Shown here: in pieces, positions 35,337-44,750 of the stretch
Layout: each line of letters opens with the position of its first letter
Position numbering within the stretch: position 1 is the stretch's first letter
From: Lysinibacter cavernae
GTDB lineage: Bacteria; Actinomycetota; Actinomycetes; Actinomycetales; Microbacteriaceae
Length of the DNA: 64,000 nucleotides
Assembly: GCF_011758565.1 (NCBI RefSeq)
Contig: NZ_JAAMOX010000001.1
Span: 2,023,838-2,087,837, forward strand
Reading direction: 5' to 3'
Position numbers and translations under genes: made by a program
The notes under the pieces: model-generated
What the model saw: the letters and a program-made list of their open reading frames with translations, nothing else
What the model was told of the DNA's origin: nothing
Database searches by the model: none

Positions 35337-35690
35337 ATGATGGGCACCGACACCATCGACTACCTTCGCGATAACGCCAGGCTTGAACGTGAAGTGATGG
35401 TGGAGCATCACGCCCGTGACGGCGAAGACCCAGCCGAGTTCATTGCCGACATGCCGTCCGTTGACGAGCTCGTTGTCACGGCGCTACTCGCCGACGGAAT
35501 GCACGCAAGCGGCGTGGCAGCCGAGCACGGGATGGCCCGTCTTGCCGGAAAAAGCTCTATTCAGGATGCCCTCGAGCACCGCCAGAACGCCGACCGTCTT
35601 GAGCGCACGATGTTGCACGAGATTGCTATGGAACACCCGGAACTCAGCACAGCTGTCTGGGCTATGCTTGGTCGACTCGACCACAACTGA
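35337..35690 (+). CDS. Small acidic protein, function unknown
   Basis: The 117-residue protein is mostly helical and acidic (DYLRDNARLEREVMVEHHARDGED). It has a strong ribosome site, AAGGAGG at 35328-35334; ATG at 35337 or the next codon is the start. No family recognised. Codon use is like its neighbours. Confidence 0.65.
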   Translation: MMGTDTIDYLRDNARLEREVMVEHHARDGEDPAEFIADMPSVDELVVTALLADGMHASGVAAEHGMARLAGKSSIQDALEHRQNADRLERTMLHEIAMEHPELSTAVWAMLGRLDHN

Positions 35691-35763
35691 ACATCCCACC
35701 TCGCCTCGATGAGGATCGACGGCAACCGTTTTTCGAGAATTCACGCTGTTAGGAACTTGCCAC

Positions 35764-36006
35764 ATGGCCGCTCTGCATTTCACAAACGACGAACTTCTGC
35801 AGGCTATTTCGCTGTATCGAGAAGCGCTTGTTGATGCAAAAGAGGCTGGCGATTCTGATGCTGAGCGCGACGATGTGATTGTGCTTGCGCGCGAGAACCT
35901 CTACGCCGATGACATTGATGCCCACGCGCTCATCATTGACCTCGCCGATGGTGACAGCGGCGACCGCGTGTGGAGCCTTGAAGAAGAAGTGCTCGACATC
36001 GACTAA
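35764..36006 (+). CDS. Very small acidic protein, function unknown
   Basis: The 80-residue protein is rich in Asp and Glu (AKEAGDSDAERDDVIVLARENLYADD), probably helical, with no membrane segment. It follows the previous small gene by 73 bp. No family recognised. Confidence 0.55.
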   Translation: MAALHFTNDELLQAISLYREALVDAKEAGDSDAERDDVIVLARENLYADDIDAHALIIDLADGDSGDRVWSLEEEVLDID

Positions 36007-36026
36007 TGACGGCATTTTTCACCCAA

Positions 36027-36051
36027 TGTTAGTTTTTTGTAACTTCTAACA
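36027..36051. promoter_or_regulatory. Short inverted repeat before an SDR gene
   Basis: TGTTAG and CTAACA flank an A/T-rich 13-base centre, in the 133-bp gap before the SDR gene at 36140. It could be an operator or a weak terminator. Confidence 0.3.
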
Positions 36052-36139
36052 AGAACTCACAGGTAAACTATTCGCGAACGGTGCGTTTGGCAGGCCCAAA
36101 CGCGCTCGAATCTGACTTGATTACCGCAGGGAGTTTGCG

Positions 36140-36910
36140 TTGAACACCACACCATTTGATGGCCGCGTCGCCGTCATCACCGGAGGCGCACGAGGACTCG
36201 GCCTCTCCATCGCGACCGCACTCGCCACACACGGCGCCAGCATTGCATTGCTCGACCGACTGCCAGGCATTGAAGCCGTCGCGGAACAGCTCGCCACCAC
36301 AACCGGCGTCCGCGTCATTGGCGTAAACGTTGACGTGACCAACGAAACCTCGGTTGCCGCCGCGATCGCAACGGTCTCCGACCGCCTCGGCACGCCAACC
36401 CTGCTCGTCAACTCGGCCGGCATCACCCTCGACACCCCGGCCCTCGACACCAGCTACGAGGCATGGAGCCGCGTGCAGAACGTAAACGTCGGCGGAACCT
36501 TCCTCATGTCCCGCGAGTTTGCCCGCGCCGCGATCGCCGCACAGCTGCCCGCGAGCATCGTGAACCTCTCGTCCATGTCGTCACTCGTGGTCAACATTCC
36601 CCAAACCCAGGCGGCGTACAACACCTCAAAGGCAGCCGTGTCGATGCTCACCAAGAGCCTCGCCATCGAGTGGCTCCCACTCGGCATTCGAGTAAACGCC
36701 ATCGCCCCCGGATACTTCGCCTCCGACATGACGCGCGATTTTGTTGCGGCAAACCCCGAGATGAACGACGCGTGGGTCAGCCGCATTCCGGCGGGCCGGA
36801 TGGGAGAGCCTGACGAACTCGGCGACCTCGTCATCTACCTGCTCGGCGACTCGGCAAGCTACGTTGTTGGACAGACGTTCTCAATCGACGGTGGCTACAC
36901 CATCGTGTAG
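36140..36910 (+). CDS. SDR-family polyol/sugar dehydrogenase
   Basis: The 256-residue classical SDR has cofactor loop TGGARGLGL, LVNSAGI, catalytic YNTSK and NAIAPGYFASDM. An aspartate after the second strand (LLDR) favours NAD over NADP. Start is TTG at 36140 with CAGGGA about eight bases upstream. It converges with the SorC gene and lies at the head of the polyol cluster, so it likely oxidises a polyol or ketose. Confidence 0.85.
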   Translation: MNTTPFDGRVAVITGGARGLGLSIATALATHGASIALLDRLPGIEAVAEQLATTTGVRVIGVNVDVTNETSVAAAIATVSDRLGTPTLLVNSAGITLDTPALDTSYEAWSRVQNVNVGGTFLMSREFARAAIAAQLPASIVNLSSMSSLVVNIPQTQAAYNTSKAAVSMLTKSLAIEWLPLGIRVNAIAPGYFASDMTRDFVAANPEMNDAWVSRIPAGRMGEPDELGDLVIYLLGDSASYVVGQTFSIDGGYTIV

Positions 36911-36947
36911 TTGGCCCGTGCCAACAGCAAACGCCAGCCCAAGCGAC

Positions 36948-37886
36948 TCAGTCTTCGGACGCCAGCAGCCGCTGGGCGAGGCGGGCGTCTGTCACCACGG
37001 AGTCAATGAGTCCAGATTTGATGGCCGATCGAACGGCAAGCGTTTTGCGCGGGCCTCCGCCAACCATGATGACCTCGGGCACGTTCCGGAGCTGCTCAGC
37101 AGTAATGGACATCGCTCGATCATCAACCGCGGAAACGATATTGCCGTCGCGGTCGAGCAGCGTTGCGCACAGCTCGGCGACAACGCCCTTGGCGAGCAGG
37201 TCATCGGCGATGCCAAAATCCTTAGCGGTGTCGTAGAGCTGGGAGTCTGGCGGCGACCAGGAACCGATAGCAACAACGCCCTTCGTCACTCGATCAAACC
37301 GACTAAACGCCTCGGAGATCAACGGATCGTTCCGCAGCGCGGTAGCCGTGACGGGGTCCTGCACGATCAGGGGCGCAAAAATGGGCCAGGTCTCGCCTCC
37401 CGCGATACGACCTACGCGACGGATGACCTCAACACCGTGCTCCTTGACCGGCCCGGCGACGCCACCAAGGGCCACGAGGTCGGAATACGCGAGGCTCGTG
37501 AGGTAGCTGGCTGTGGCATTGAGAGTGCGGCCAGCCGTAAACCCAAGCAGGTCTCCCTCGACCACAATCTCGGTGAGCAGTTGGGCAGCAACTTTGCCAA
37601 GAAACTCCTGAATGACCTCGGGAGCTTCGCTCGGGGTCACAACCGCAAGGGCCCGCTTCAAGCCAAAGCGCGTCTGCAGGCCTACGGAAAGCTCAAGATC
37701 GATCACATCGGATGTAACGATTTCGACACGAACGATGCCAAGTTCGACGGCCTTTTCGAGAATCCTGGCGACCTTAAATCGGGAAAGCCCCATCTCGTCG
37801 GCAATCTCAATGCGCGTGCGGCCGTCGCGATAATGGCGACTTGCTACGTATCCCATGCGGACAAGCTCATCGGGCCCCATCGACAT
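36948..37886 (-). CDS. SorC/DeoR-type sugar-responsive regulator
   Basis: The 312-residue regulator has an N-terminal helix-turn-helix (ASRHYRDGRTRIEIADEMGLS, about 14-50) and a SorC-type sugar-phosphate-binding domain with IGSWSPPDSQLYD and GHPRK-like GGGPRKTLAVRSAIKSG. It is divergent from the ABC operon at 38064 and probably regulates it through the palindromes in between. Confidence 0.9.
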   Translation of the reverse strand: MSMGPDELVRMGYVASRHYRDGRTRIEIADEMGLSRFKVARILEKAVELGIVRVEIVTSDVIDLELSVGLQTRFGLKRALAVVTPSEAPEVIQEFLGKVAAQLLTEIVVEGDLLGFTAGRTLNATASYLTSLAYSDLVALGGVAGPVKEHGVEVIRRVGRIAGGETWPIFAPLIVQDPVTATALRNDPLISEAFSRFDRVTKGVVAIGSWSPPDSQLYDTAKDFGIADDLLAKGVVAELCATLLDRDGNIVSAVDDRAMSITAEQLRNVPEVIMVGGGPRKTLAVRSAIKSGLIDSVVTDARLAQRLLASED

Positions 37887-37945
37887 AATCCTCCCTGACT
37901 AACTCGTTGGTGATTTCAGTCTATCTTTTCCACCCTATTCACGAA

Positions 37946-37961
37946 CCGCTCATATGAGCGG
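37946..37961. promoter_or_regulatory. Perfect 16-bp palindrome, probable SorC operator
   Basis: CCGCTCATATGAGCGG lies 60 bp from the SorC start in the divergent region. Further dyad elements follow: CATGTACATG (37966-37975), and ACATGTGATC (37971-37980) facing GATCATGT (38010-38017). Confidence 0.55.
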
Positions 37962-38063
37962 GCATCATGTACATGTGATCGATTCTATGACTATAGTAAT
38001 CCTAGATCTGATCATGTTGAGGCGACGGCGCCATAAGTGCCCGTCCGCAGGAAGCGAGCTCTT

Positions 38064-39686
38064 ATGACTCCCGACTCCGCGAGAAACGGCGAAACAGCCG
38101 CCGATTCTCCGATCGCGACGGATGCCCCACTCGCGCTTGAATGCATCAACATCGAAAAAGCTTTCGGTGGCGTTCCAGTGCTCAAAGGTGTATCCCTAGC
38201 GCTCACACCCGGAACCATCACCGCCCTCGCGGGTGAGAACGGTGCTGGCAAATCCACTCTGATGAAGATTGCCTCCGGCCAATACCGGCCAGACAAGGGC
38301 AACGTCCTCGTCCGCGGCCACGATCTTCCAGACGGAAACGCACAGGCCGCTTACCGCCTCGGCGTCGCAATCGTTCCGCAGGAGCTCGCCTCCGTGCTTG
38401 ACCTCACGGTCTACGAGAACATCTTCCTCGGCCGCGAACTGCGCGGCCCAACAGGACTCCGCCGCAAGGCAATGATCCAGAAGGCTCGCGAGAACCTTGA
38501 GGTCTTCGGCGTCGACATCGACCCGAGCACACTCATGGGAACCCTCTCGGTTGGTATCCGCCAGATCGTCGAGATCATCAAGGCAACCAACACCGGAGCA
38601 AAAGCAATCCTGCTCGACGAACCAACAAGCGCCATCTCCTCCAAAGAGGTTGAGCGCCTGGTCGCAGTGATGCGCACGCTCCGCGACCGCGGCGTTGCGC
38701 TCCTCTTCACGACTCACAAAATGGAAGAAATCCGCGAACTCGCCGACCGCGTTGTTGTCCTCCGCGACGGAGGCCTCGTTGTTGACAAGCCTCTCGCGCA
38801 GCTCACGGATGACGACATCGTCACGGCCATGATCGGCCGCGAACTTGAGGACCTCTTCCCAGAGCGTCCGGAAGCTGGCGACACAACCATCCTCGAGGTC
38901 ACCAACCTGCAGGTTGAGGGCGCACCGGCCCCCATCAGCATCTCGGTCAAAAAGGGCGAGATCCTCGGACTTGCCGGCCTCGTTGGCGCCGGTCGCACCG
39001 AGCTCATCGAAGCGATCTTCGGCACCCGAACCACCACTGGCGGAACAATCGCCGTTTCGGGCAAGCAGATGAAGCGAAACAACCCGAGCGCGGCAATCGT
39101 GTCAAAGGTTGCCCTCGTTCCTGAGGACCGCAAGGGCTCTGGAGCGGTGCTCACCATGGATGTGCTCGACAACATGAGCCTCCCCCGCCTGTCCTCCTTC
39201 TCGACGGCCGGATGGTTGCAGCAGGGTCGCCGCCGCTCGGCAGCCCGCGAGGCAACGGAATCCGTTCGTCTGCGCAGCCGTGGCATGAACCAGTCAATGG
39301 AGACGCTCTCCGGCGGAAACCAGCAGAAGGTTGTTCTGGCCCGCTGGTTGACCGGGCCGGTAGACGTTCTGCTGCTCGACGAGCCAACGCGAGGCGTTGA
39401 CGTCGGCGCGCGCAGTGAGATCTACCGCATCATCGTTGACCTCGCCGCAAAGGGCATGGCCGTTGTCATGGCCTCGAGCGACATGCCAGAGATCCTCAGC
39501 CTTTCGCACCGCGCTCTTGTGCTTCGCGAAGGCGGCATCGTTGGAGAGCTCAGCCGCGACGACCTCGACAGCGCCGACGTGCAGGAGACCATCTTCCGCC
39601 TCGCCAGCGGCCAGCTCGCAGACGCACCCACACAACCTTCAGCACCGATCAACGAATCGATCAACGACAACAGGGATTCCGAATAA
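38064..39686 (+). CDS. Sugar ABC transporter ATPase (cluster I)
   Basis: The 540-residue RbsA-type protein has Walker A GENGAGKST, LSVGIRQIVEI and LLLDEPTSAISSKEV in the first domain. The second has LVGAGRTELIEAIFG, LSGGNQQKVVLARWL and LLLDEPTRGVD. The ATG at 38064 has CAGGAAG upstream and is preferred to an in-frame GTG at 38037. It is coupled to the permease by TAATG. Confidence 0.93.
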   Translation: MTPDSARNGETAADSPIATDAPLALECINIEKAFGGVPVLKGVSLALTPGTITALAGENGAGKSTLMKIASGQYRPDKGNVLVRGHDLPDGNAQAAYRLGVAIVPQELASVLDLTVYENIFLGRELRGPTGLRRKAMIQKARENLEVFGVDIDPSTLMGTLSVGIRQIVEIIKATNTGAKAILLDEPTSAISSKEVERLVAVMRTLRDRGVALLFTTHKMEEIRELADRVVVLRDGGLVVDKPLAQLTDDDIVTAMIGRELEDLFPERPEAGDTTILEVTNLQVEGAPAPISISVKKGEILGLAGLVGAGRTELIEAIFGTRTTTGGTIAVSGKQMKRNNPSAAIVSKVALVPEDRKGSGAVLTMDVLDNMSLPRLSSFSTAGWLQQGRRRSAAREATESVRLRSRGMNQSMETLSGGNQQKVVLARWLTGPVDVLLLDEPTRGVDVGARSEIYRIIVDLAAKGMAVVMASSDMPEILSLSHRALVLREGGIVGELSRDDLDSADVQETIFRLASGQLADAPTQPSAPINESINDNRDSE

Positions 39687-40669
39687 TGACGATCACTCCA
39701 GTAGCAGACACGACCCAGCGCTTCAGCGGCAAGTGGTTCCAAGACATGGCGATCCGCTACGCCATGGTTTTGGTGCTCATCGTCGTCATTGCGTTCTTCG
39801 CCTACCGCAGCGCACGCTTCGGCACGGTTGACAACGTCACGACCATCCTCATCGCGGCCGCACCGTTTGCGCTTATCGCGCTCGGCCAGACCCTTGTGAT
39901 TCTGACAGGCGGTATCGACCTGTCGGTTGGTAGCGTAATCGCGGTCAGCGCCATGACCGGCGCGTTGACCGCCAAGACGTTCCCAGACCAGATCTGGCTC
40001 GCCGTTGTTGCCGCGGTAATCGTTGGTTTCCTCGCGGGGTCCATCAACGGATTTGTGGTTTCGGTGATGAACGTTCCGCCGTTTATCGCTACCCTCGGTA
40101 TGCTCACGCTCGCCTCAGGTGTTGCGTACGTTATCGGTAATGGCGCGCCCATCAACGGCCTGCCAACCGAGTTTGGCGCTATCGCAAACACCCAGGTCCT
40201 CGGCCTCACCATCCCCGTAATCCTCATGATCATCGGCATCATCGGATTTGGCGTCATGATGCGCCGCACCGCTTACGGCCTGCGTATCTACGCAGTTGGT
40301 GGAAACCGACTCGCGGCAGAAATCGCCGGCGTCAAGACCGGTCGCGTACTCTTCAGCGTCTACGCAATCAGCGGCGCGCTTGCCGGACTCTCCGGAGTCA
40401 TGCTCGCCTCGCGCGTGATCAGTGGCGCACCAACCCTCGGTAGCGGTTACGAGCTCGACGCCATCGCCGCCGTAGTTATTGGTGGAGCCAGCCTCATGGG
40501 CGGACGCGGAACCGTATGGGGAACCGCGCTCGGACTCCTGCTCATCCAGACTCTGAACAACGGACTCGACATCCTCACGGTTCCCGCCTACTGGCAGAAC
40601 GTGATCAAGGGTGTCCTGATCGTAGCGGCCGTTGCCGTTGACGTTTGGGCGTCCAAACGCAGAGCGTAA
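39686..40669 (+). CDS. Sugar ABC transporter permease (cluster I)
   Basis: The 327-residue RbsC-type permease has GGIDLSVGSVIAV, PPFIATLGMLTLASG, VGGNRLAAEIAGVKT and the C-terminal WQNVIKGVLIVAAVA. It has about nine hydrophobic segments. Confidence 0.93.
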   Translation: MTITPVADTTQRFSGKWFQDMAIRYAMVLVLIVVIAFFAYRSARFGTVDNVTTILIAAAPFALIALGQTLVILTGGIDLSVGSVIAVSAMTGALTAKTFPDQIWLAVVAAVIVGFLAGSINGFVVSVMNVPPFIATLGMLTLASGVAYVIGNGAPINGLPTEFGAIANTQVLGLTIPVILMIIGIIGFGVMMRRTAYGLRIYAVGGNRLAAEIAGVKTGRVLFSVYAISGALAGLSGVMLASRVISGAPTLGSGYELDAIAAVVIGGASLMGGRGTVWGTALGLLLIQTLNNGLDILTVPAYWQNVIKGVLIVAAVAVDVWASKRRA

Positions 40670-40732
40670 TCGCGCATCCCGCGCACAAGTTTTCACCTTG
40701 CCCTTGCAATCACTAATAAAAGGAGAAAGTCA

Positions 40733-41806
40733 ATGAAGATGACCCAGTGGATGAAGCGCACCGCCATGGTGACGCTCGCTGGCACGACCGTAGTGGCCCT
40801 CAGCGCCTGTGGCGCAGGAGACCCTTCGGCAAACCAGGACAACGGAGACGGCCCAAAGCGCGTCACCGTTGGTATCACCGTCTACAACATGTCCTCGTTC
40901 ATTACCGAAGGTAAAGAAGGAATCGACACCTACGCCGACGAGAACAACATCGAGATCAAGTGGAACTCGGCAAACGACGACGTGAGCACCCAGGCCAGCC
41001 AGGTTGACCAGTTCATCAGCGCCAAGGTTGACGCCATCATCATCGTTCCCGTTCAGGCAGACACCCTGCAGCCGCAGGTAACCGCAGCCAAGAACGCCAA
41101 CATCCCGATCATGGATGTCAACGCAACGCTCAACAACTCCGACATCACGGCAAGCGTTCAGCCCGATGACGTTGCTGCTGGCGAGCAGGAAGCCACCATG
41201 ATGATGGATGCCCTCGGCAGCAAGGGCAACGTTGTTATCCTCCAGGGCCCCCTCGGCGGCTCGGGAGAAATCAACCGAGGCCAGGGAATCGACAATGTTC
41301 TCGCTGAAAACGCAGACGTCAAGGTTCTCGCAAAGGACACGGCCAACTGGAAGCGCGACGAAGCCGTTAACAAGATGAAGAACTGGATCTCGGCGTTCGG
41401 CGACGAGATCGACGGCGTTATCGCTCAGAACGACGACATGGGACTCGGCGCCGTACAGGCTCTCCGCGAGGCCGGCATGAACGACGTTCCTGTTGTTGGT
41501 ATCGACGGAATCGAAGACGGCCTCAACGCCGTCAAGAAGGGTGACTTCATTGGCACCTCGCTGCAGAACGGTACCGTTCAGCTCGCAACCGGTGTTGCAG
41601 TTGCTGCTCGTATTGCCCGCGGCGAAGACGTCAACAAGGAACTCGTCTACACGATGCCAGCCATCACCACCGAAAACGTTGACGCTGCTATCGAGCACGT
41701 TGTGACGGACCGCAAGGCGTTCCTTGCCGGCCTGACCGACCTCATCAACGACAACCTCAAGACCGGAAACATCGCGTACGAAGGCCTCCCAGGCCAGGAG
41801 AAGTAA
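40733..41806 (+). CDS. Sugar ABC transporter substrate-binding lipoprotein (cluster I)
   Basis: The 357-residue RbsB-type lipoprotein has lipobox ALSAC. Family marks are [46 protein letters not shown] and [26 protein letters not shown] lies upstream of the ATG. The neighbouring kinase and dehydrogenases suggest a polyol or pentose/hexose ligand. A long hairpin follows. Confidence 0.92.
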   Translation: MKMTQWMKRTAMVTLAGTTVVALSACGAGDPSANQDNGDGPKRVTVGITVYNMSSFITEGKEGIDTYADENNIEIKWNSANDDVSTQASQVDQFISAKVDAIIIVPVQADTLQPQVTAAKNANIPIMDVNATLNNSDITASVQPDDVAAGEQEATMMMDALGSKGNVVILQGPLGGSGEINRGQGIDNVLAENADVKVLAKDTANWKRDEAVNKMKNWISAFGDEIDGVIAQNDDMGLGAVQALREAGMNDVPVVGIDGIEDGLNAVKKGDFIGTSLQNGTVQLATGVAVAARIARGEDVNKELVYTMPAITTENVDAAIEHVVTDRKAFLAGLTDLINDNLKTGNIAYEGLPGQEK

Positions 41807-41835
41807 TCTCCCGAACACGTAACCTCCGGTTGCAC

Positions 41836-41875
41836 CCGTGAGGCCGTGGCTGAATCATCAGCCACGGCCTCACGG
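41836..41875 (+). other. Intercistronic hairpin after binding-protein gene (cluster I)
   Basis: Two perfect 18-bp arms, starting CCGTGAGGCCGTGG, surround ATCA. No T-run follows, so mRNA stabilisation or partial attenuation between binding protein and enzymes is more likely than full termination. Confidence 0.75.
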
Positions 41876-41914
41876 CCACCTCCCACAGATCCCCCCGTTC
41901 GCAAAGGAATCCCG

Positions 41915-42577
41915 TTGTCACACACCACACCAACACCCGAGATTTCAGAGCACGACGTTATTGCCAACGCGCGGGCGTTTGTCGCCCGACAGGGTGCTGC
42001 TGTTACTGGGCTCGCCGACCAGCTTGATGAAACGTTTGCTTCGGTTGTACGGGCCATTCTCGCCCTCCCAGGCAAAGTCATCACGACCGGCTCAGGCACC
42101 TCTGGCATCATGGCCGAGCGCCTCGCCCACCTACTTGCCGTTTCTGGCACCCCAGCCTTTTATCTTCCCTGCCTCGATGCGCTGCACGGCGGCATGGGAG
42201 CCATCACCGATGGCGATCTTGTTCTTGCCTTCTCAAAAGGCGGCCAGTCGACCGAACTCGTCGACCTTGTTACCCGCCTGAGCGAACGTGGCATCCCAAC
42301 CGTAGCGGTCACCGAACGCCCTGAGTCGCCATTTGCGCAGGCGGCTGACACCGTCGTGGTTGTGCAGACGCGGCCGATTGATGCCGATCCCGGCGGGCTC
42401 ATCGCCATGGGTTCAACGCTTGTTGCCGGCTCGTGGGGCGATGCCCTCGCCTCAACCCTTATGGGCCTCCGCGACCACAGCTGGGCCGACGTCATCAACA
42501 TCCACCCTGGTGGATACGTTGGCCAGCAAACCGACCTTCCCGCCGACAACGGCAGCGCAGCAGAGCCCGGCGCATGA
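41915..42577 (+). CDS. SIS-domain sugar-phosphate isomerase
   Basis: The 220-residue single SIS domain has TGSGTSGIMAERLAHLLA, and HGGMGAITDGDLVLAFSKGG, as in arabinose-5-phosphate (KdsD/GutQ) and 6-phospho-3-hexulose isomerases, but it lacks the CBS pair of KdsD. The TTG at 41915 with AAAGGA upstream is chosen; an earlier GTG (41846) lies inside the hairpin. Its stop overlaps the kinase start (ATGA). It likely interconverts a ketose and an aldose (or positional ketose) phosphate in this cluster. Confidence 0.82.
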   Translation: MSHTTPTPEISEHDVIANARAFVARQGAAVTGLADQLDETFASVVRAILALPGKVITTGSGTSGIMAERLAHLLAVSGTPAFYLPCLDALHGGMGAITDGDLVLAFSKGGQSTELVDLVTRLSERGIPTVAVTERPESPFAQAADTVVVVQTRPIDADPGGLIAMGSTLVAGSWGDALASTLMGLRDHSWADVINIHPGGYVGQQTDLPADNGSAAEPGA

Positions 42578-44043
42578 GCAGGCCAGCCCTCGTCGCCGGA
42601 ATCGACTCCTCGACACAGTCCTGCAAAGTTGAGTTGCGCAACGCGACCACCGGCGAACTTCTTGCCACCGGTTCGGCTCCACACACCGTTGTAACACCAC
42701 CGCTGAGCGAGCAGAATCCCGCCGACTGGTGGGATGCGCTCGTCGCCGCGTTCCGTTCGGCCATGACACTCGCGGATGCCTCGCCAGAGGATGTCGTTGG
42801 CATCGCGGTTGCCGCCCAGTGCCACGGCCTCGTTGCCCTTGACGAGAACAACAACGTCATCCGCCCGGCCAAGCTGTGGAACGACACCACCTCGGCACCG
42901 GAACTCGCCGAGCTGAGCGAACGCATTGGCGATGAGGCTCTCATCTCCAAGCTGGGATCGCTGCCAACGGCCGCGTTCACCATCGGCAAGATTGCGTGGC
43001 TCGCCAAGCACGAGCCCGAGAACTTCGCGCGGGTCGCGAGCATCCTGCTCCCCCACGACTACCTGACGTTCCGGCTTACCGGAAATAAGGTCACGGATCG
43101 TTCTGAGGCCTCGGGAACCGGCTACTTCAACGCGGCCACAAACGAATATCTTCCTGAGCACCTCGCGCTCATCGACGCAGACCGCGACTGGCTGCCGATG
43201 CTGCCGACCGTGCTCGACCCAGACGCGCCAGCCGGAACTGTCCTTCCCGTCGTCCTCGACGAGCTCGGCCTGAGCGGAACCGTAGTGGTTGCCTCCGGCG
43301 GCGGCGACCAGCACGCGGCCGCCCTCGGTCTCGGAACGGTTGCCGGCGACGTGGTCTACTCATTTGGCACGTCAGGTGTTGTCTCTGCGCTGCACACAAC
43401 AAGCGTGCACGACCCGCTCGGCTTTGTGAACGGCGTCGCCGACATGACCAACGGCTTCATGCCGCTCATCTGCACCCTCAACGCGGCGAAGGTCACCGAC
43501 ACGTTTGCCCGCATCCTTGGTGTTGACTACAACGAGCTCACGCGCCTTGCCCTCGCCGCGCCCCCAACCGAAGTTGGGCCGAGCCTTGCCGCGTTCCTCG
43601 ACGGGGAACGCACCCCAAACCGCCCTGGCGCGAACGGCATCCTTGCTGGAATCACCACGGAAACCACGCGCGAAGAGATCGCCCGCGCAGCCTACGAAGG
43701 CGTTATCTTTGGGCTCGTCACAGGCCAGCACCACCTCGAAAGACTTGGCGTTCAAACCTCCGGCCGCATTATCGCGGTTGGCGGCGGAGCAAAGTCTGCC
43801 GCCTACACGCAGTTGCTTTCGGATGCCCTGCAGCGCCCGGTCCTGACCGCGGATGCGCCGGAGGCTACCGCACGAGGCGCCGCGGTGCAGGCAGCCGCCA
43901 TCTGGTCGAAGCGGCCCGTGACCGAGGTGCGCACCGAGTGGGCCCCTCGCACCGAGGTTGTCGCCACGCCACGCCCAGTGCAGCGCGACGCGTTTGCCGC
44001 GTACGAAGCCGTCGCCGCCGTGACCCAGCTGGACCGCCAATGA
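42574..44043 (+). CDS. FGGY-family ketose kinase (xylulokinase-like)
   Basis: The 489-residue protein has the FGGY N-domain GIDSSTQSCKVE and AAQCHGLV, and C-domain GGGDQHAAALGLG and AVGGGAKSAAYTQLL. Closest in appearance to xylulokinase. It phosphorylates the ketose made by the neighbouring dehydrogenases. Both ends overlap neighbours by ATGA, so isomerase, kinase, epimerase and dehydrogenase form one tightly coupled unit. Confidence 0.88.
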   Translation: MSRPALVAGIDSSTQSCKVELRNATTGELLATGSAPHTVVTPPLSEQNPADWWDALVAAFRSAMTLADASPEDVVGIAVAAQCHGLVALDENNNVIRPAKLWNDTTSAPELAELSERIGDEALISKLGSLPTAAFTIGKIAWLAKHEPENFARVASILLPHDYLTFRLTGNKVTDRSEASGTGYFNAATNEYLPEHLALIDADRDWLPMLPTVLDPDAPAGTVLPVVLDELGLSGTVVVASGGGDQHAAALGLGTVAGDVVYSFGTSGVVSALHTTSVHDPLGFVNGVADMTNGFMPLICTLNAAKVTDTFARILGVDYNELTRLALAAPPTEVGPSLAAFLDGERTPNRPGANGILAGITTETTREEIARAAYEGVIFGLVTGQHHLERLGVQTSGRIIAVGGGAKSAAYTQLLSDALQRPVLTADAPEATARGAAVQAAAIWSKRPVTEVRTEWAPRTEVVATPRPVQRDAFAAYEAVAAVTQLDRQ

Positions 44044-44750
44044 GCGTCGTGCACGTGGCGGTGCCCCACGATGTGACGATTGCCGACTGGGCAGACGAGT
44101 TTCCGGCCTCTGCGCTTGGCGGAAGCATCTACGCGGTTGCCCCTCCGCTGCGCCTCGAAGCAGCCCGCCGGCTGGCCGATGCCGGACACGGCATCCATGC
44201 CGACCTCATCCTTGGCCACGAAGGGATCCATACTGGCGTCACGCCCCAGATGGTTCGCGAAATCCGCTCTGCCCTTCCCGAGGCAGACATCGACCTCCAC
44301 CTCATCACACACGGCACGCCAGCCAAAGAGCAGGCGATCGCGGAAGCTGAGGCGCTCAACCTTGCAAACGACGTACGCGCAAGCCGCATCGCGCTCAGCC
44401 CAGCAGCGTTTGCCCGCAACGAGCGAGCGATCACCGAGCTGCGCGACGCCGGCATCAACGTGTGGGTAGAACTCGAGCCCATCCATTCGGCCAACCCCCT
44501 CGAAGCCGGGGACGCCGACGGCGCGCTCATCATGCTCATCGAGCCGGGAACGATCACAACGGCAGACCCAAGCAACATCAACAAGATCGAGGCCCTTCCA
44601 GGCGCCTGGAACGTTGGCGTTGACGGAGGGGTCACCCGCGCTATTGCCACAACGAGCCACGCTGCAGGGGTGAGCTACATCGTCTCAGGACGAGCACTGC
44701 TGCAGACCAACCACAACGAATTACCACAACCGAAGGGACACACCTCATGA
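44040..44750 (+). CDS. Ribulose-phosphate 3-epimerase-like TIM-barrel protein
   Basis: The 236-residue protein keeps the pattern of the RPE superfamily. H53 and D55 lie in GIHADLILGH, H87 in IDLHLIT, and D195 in VGVDGGV; these correspond to the metal and acid/base residues of RPE and AlsE. The rest is divergent and the early strand is shortened. It probably epimerises C3 of the ketose phosphate from the kinase; a hexulose-phosphate-synthase-like role is an alternative. Confidence 0.72.
   Translation: MSVVHVAVPHDVTIADWADEFPASALGGSIYAVAPPLRLEAARRLADAGHGIHADLILGHEGIHTGVTPQMVREIRSALPEADIDLHLITHGTPAKEQAIAEAEALNLANDVRASRIALSPAAFARNERAITELRDAGINVWVELEPIHSANPLEAGDADGALIMLIEPGTITTADPSNINKIEALPGAWNVGVDGGVTRAIATTSHAAGVSYIVSGRALLQTNHNELPQPKGHTS

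Noticed and set aside
44040-44750. RPE-like gene considered as hexulose-6-phosphate synthase, giving a ribulose-monophosphate formaldehyde pathway with the SIS gene
   Set aside because: The His-Asp-His-Asp pattern fits RPE-type epimerases better, and the context is polyol transport, not C1 metabolism; it is kept only as an alternative.
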